Source: Scleromatobacter humisilvae | GTDB taxonomy: Bacteria; Pseudomonadota; Gammaproteobacteria; Burkholderiales; Burkholderiaceae_C | DNA: 64,000 bases | Reading direction: 5' to 3' | Assembly (NCBI RefSeq): GCF_023231945.1 | Contig: NZ_JAJLJH010000001.1 | Coordinates: forward strand, 1,178,001-1,242,000 | Shown: piece after piece, positions 63,014 through 64,000 of the stretch | Position numbering within the stretch: position 1 is the stretch's first letter | Layout: each line of letters starts with the position of its first letter | Translations under genes and position numbers: made by a program | The notes under the pieces: model-generated | Databases searched by the model: none | What the model was told of the DNA's origin: nothing | Seen by the model: only the letters and a program-made list of their open reading frames with translations

Positions 63014-64000
63014 CTACAGCAGCTTGGTCAGCGCGGCCAGCAGGTCCTTGCCCCGGGGCGAGCCCCAGCCGGTGACGGCGTCGAAGCCGGCCGTCGACTT
63101 GAAGCCGCCGACATGCGCCGTGACGTTGTCGCCGGCGTGGATGTCGTTGCAGCCCAGCTTGCCGAGCGGCCCGCCGCCGGCGGCCGCCGCGCCGTACAGC
63201 AGCGGCGTCAGGTAGCCGACGCGCTTGCCGGTGGCCGCCAGTTGCTGGTTCATGCGCGCGACCAGCGCGGCCCACAGCGGCGCGGCGGCGCTGGTGCCGC
63301 CGCTGATCTCCTGCTGGCCCTGGGCGACGACGAAGTAGCCGGTGTTGGCGCTGGCGTTGGCCGCGACGTCCGGCACGATGCGGCCGGCCGTCTGGCCCGG
63401 ATTGACCGGCGCGATGTCCAGCCCGGCCTGCCACGCCGGCCGTGCCAGCCGCGCGCTGACGCCGCCGCCGGTGGAGCCGCCGTTGTCGGCGCGCAGGCCG
63501 TCGCCGTCCTTCCACGCGCGCTCGCTGCCCTTGGCGCCGGTGCGCAGCAGCGTGCCGCCCACCGCCAGCACGAACGGACTCGCGCACGGGAAGTCGACGT
63601 GCGCGTGGCCGTCGTTGATGCCGTCGGACGAGCCGTCGTCGCCCGCGGCCACGCAGATGGTGATGCCCATCAGCGCGGCCTCCTGCAGCGCCTCGTTGAC
63701 CTGCTTGACGGCCGACGCCGTCCACACCGACACATCCTCGGCATAGCCCCAGCTGATCGACAGCACCTGCGGCTTGTACTGGGCGTCGTGCGTGGCGGCG
63801 TCGAGCGCGTCGACCCAGCCCTTCTCGGTGAACTGGCTGAACCACACGGGAATCGTCGCCTTCGGGCAGATGCCGGCCAGCACCTCGACGTCCAGCATCA
63901 CCTCGCCGGTGGCCTCGTCGTTGGTGTTGGTGGGCATCTTGTCGACGCTGATCGGCACCACCGTGGGCAGGCTCGCGAGGCCGGCGGCCTTGCCGAAGGC
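63014..64000 (-). CDS. sedolisin (S53) serine-carboxyl peptidase, N-terminus beyond the window
   Basis: The C-terminal 328 residues of a secreted acid protease; the frame is open to the right edge. Catalytic residues of S53 are visible: the Glu and Asp four apart in GEVMLDVEVLAG, an oxyanion Asp in VAAGDDGSSDG, and the Ser in GGTSAAAPLWAAL. The calcium-site region FDAVTGWGSPRG is close to the C-terminus. The missing upstream part should hold the pro-domain and signal peptide. The family works at acid pH outside the cell. The stop is followed by low-complexity sequence up to the lipoprotein gene. Confidence 0.88.
   Translation of the reverse strand, partial: AFGKAAGLASLPTVVPISVDKMPTNTNDEATGEVMLDVEVLAGICPKATIPVWFSQFTEKGWVDALDAATHDAQYKPQVLSISWGYAEDVSVWTASAVKQVNEALQEAALMGITICVAAGDDGSSDGINDGHAHVDFPCASPFVLAVGGTLLRTGAKGSERAWKDGDGLRADNGGSTGGGVSARLARPAWQAGLDIAPVNPGQTAGRIVPDVAANASANTGYFVVAQGQQEISGGTSAAAPLWAALVARMNQQLAATGKRVGYLTPLLYGAAAAGGGPLGKLGCNDIHAGDNVTAHVGGFKSTAGFDAVTGWGSPRGKDLLAALTKLL

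Overview
The window is very GC-rich, with G or C at most third codon positions. It looks like the chromosome of a betaproteobacterium of the order Burkholderiales (Comamonadaceae/Sphaerotilaceae-like). Pointers are a PHA-granule phasin next to cbpA/cbpM, a PEP-CTERM protein, a ProQ-family RNA chaperone with a long basic tail, LivGFKHM-type transport genes and GC-rich dispersed palindromes. This is inference from gene content; no rRNA or other taxonomic marker is present. I saw no tRNA, rRNA, CRISPR array, intact insertion sequence or prophage.

Layout. 1-2.7 kb: a conserved hypothetical gene cut by the left edge and an Fe-S XPD/DinG-type helicase, both on the minus strand. 3.1-4.6 kb: a secreted two-CBM GH18 chitinase with operator-like repeats upstream. 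4.8-9.6 kb: a complete branched-chain amino acid/amide-type ABC importer. 9.7-21.2 kb: mostly housekeeping and envelope genes (RhlE-like helicase, OPT transporter, ATC hydrolase-like protein, cupin, FUSC transporter, DUF2059 protein, NHL propeller, ProQ). 21.3-21.7 kb: a dense cluster of REP-like repeats.

21.8-32.9 kb is a carbohydrate-uptake locus. On the minus strand lie a TonB-dependent receptor, a CUT1 ABC importer (binding protein, two permeases, ATPase) and a GH1 beta-glucosidase. Divergently lie a flavin-dependent tryptophan-halogenase-like gene and a LacI regulator. Two LacI-type palindromes sit between the divergent promoters, so the LacI protein probably controls both arms.

33.0-41.9 kb is a same-strand six-gene redox cassette: diheme c-type cytochrome lipoprotein, GMC oxidoreductase, a small unknown protein, a membrane-anchored unknown protein with a DyP-fold look, a DyP-type peroxidase and a catalase-like protein. 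The genes overlap or are separated by short gaps. I know of no named pathway with this composition, and it is the best candidate here for an undescribed system. It is followed by a tail-collar-like secreted protein, a PEP-CTERM protein, a GNAT acetyltransferase and a second LacI gene closely similar to the first.

45-49.5 kb is an envelope-stress module: Spy/CpxP-like protein, OmpR-type regulator, sensor kinase, a small periplasmic protein, and a CcdA/DsbD-like protein with a thioredoxin. 49.8-52.2 kb: phasin, cbpA, cbpM and a secreted hypothetical. 52.2-59.4 kb: response regulator-EAL phosphodiesterase, DUF1415, DUF938 methyltransferase, dbpA, ypeA, DUF1294, CYTH protein, aqpZ, cupin and FMN reductase. 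59.5-62.5 kb: a GbsR/MarR-type regulator with a palindromic operator, then cydAB. The window ends with a lipoprotein and a sedolisin (S53) peptidase cut by the right edge.
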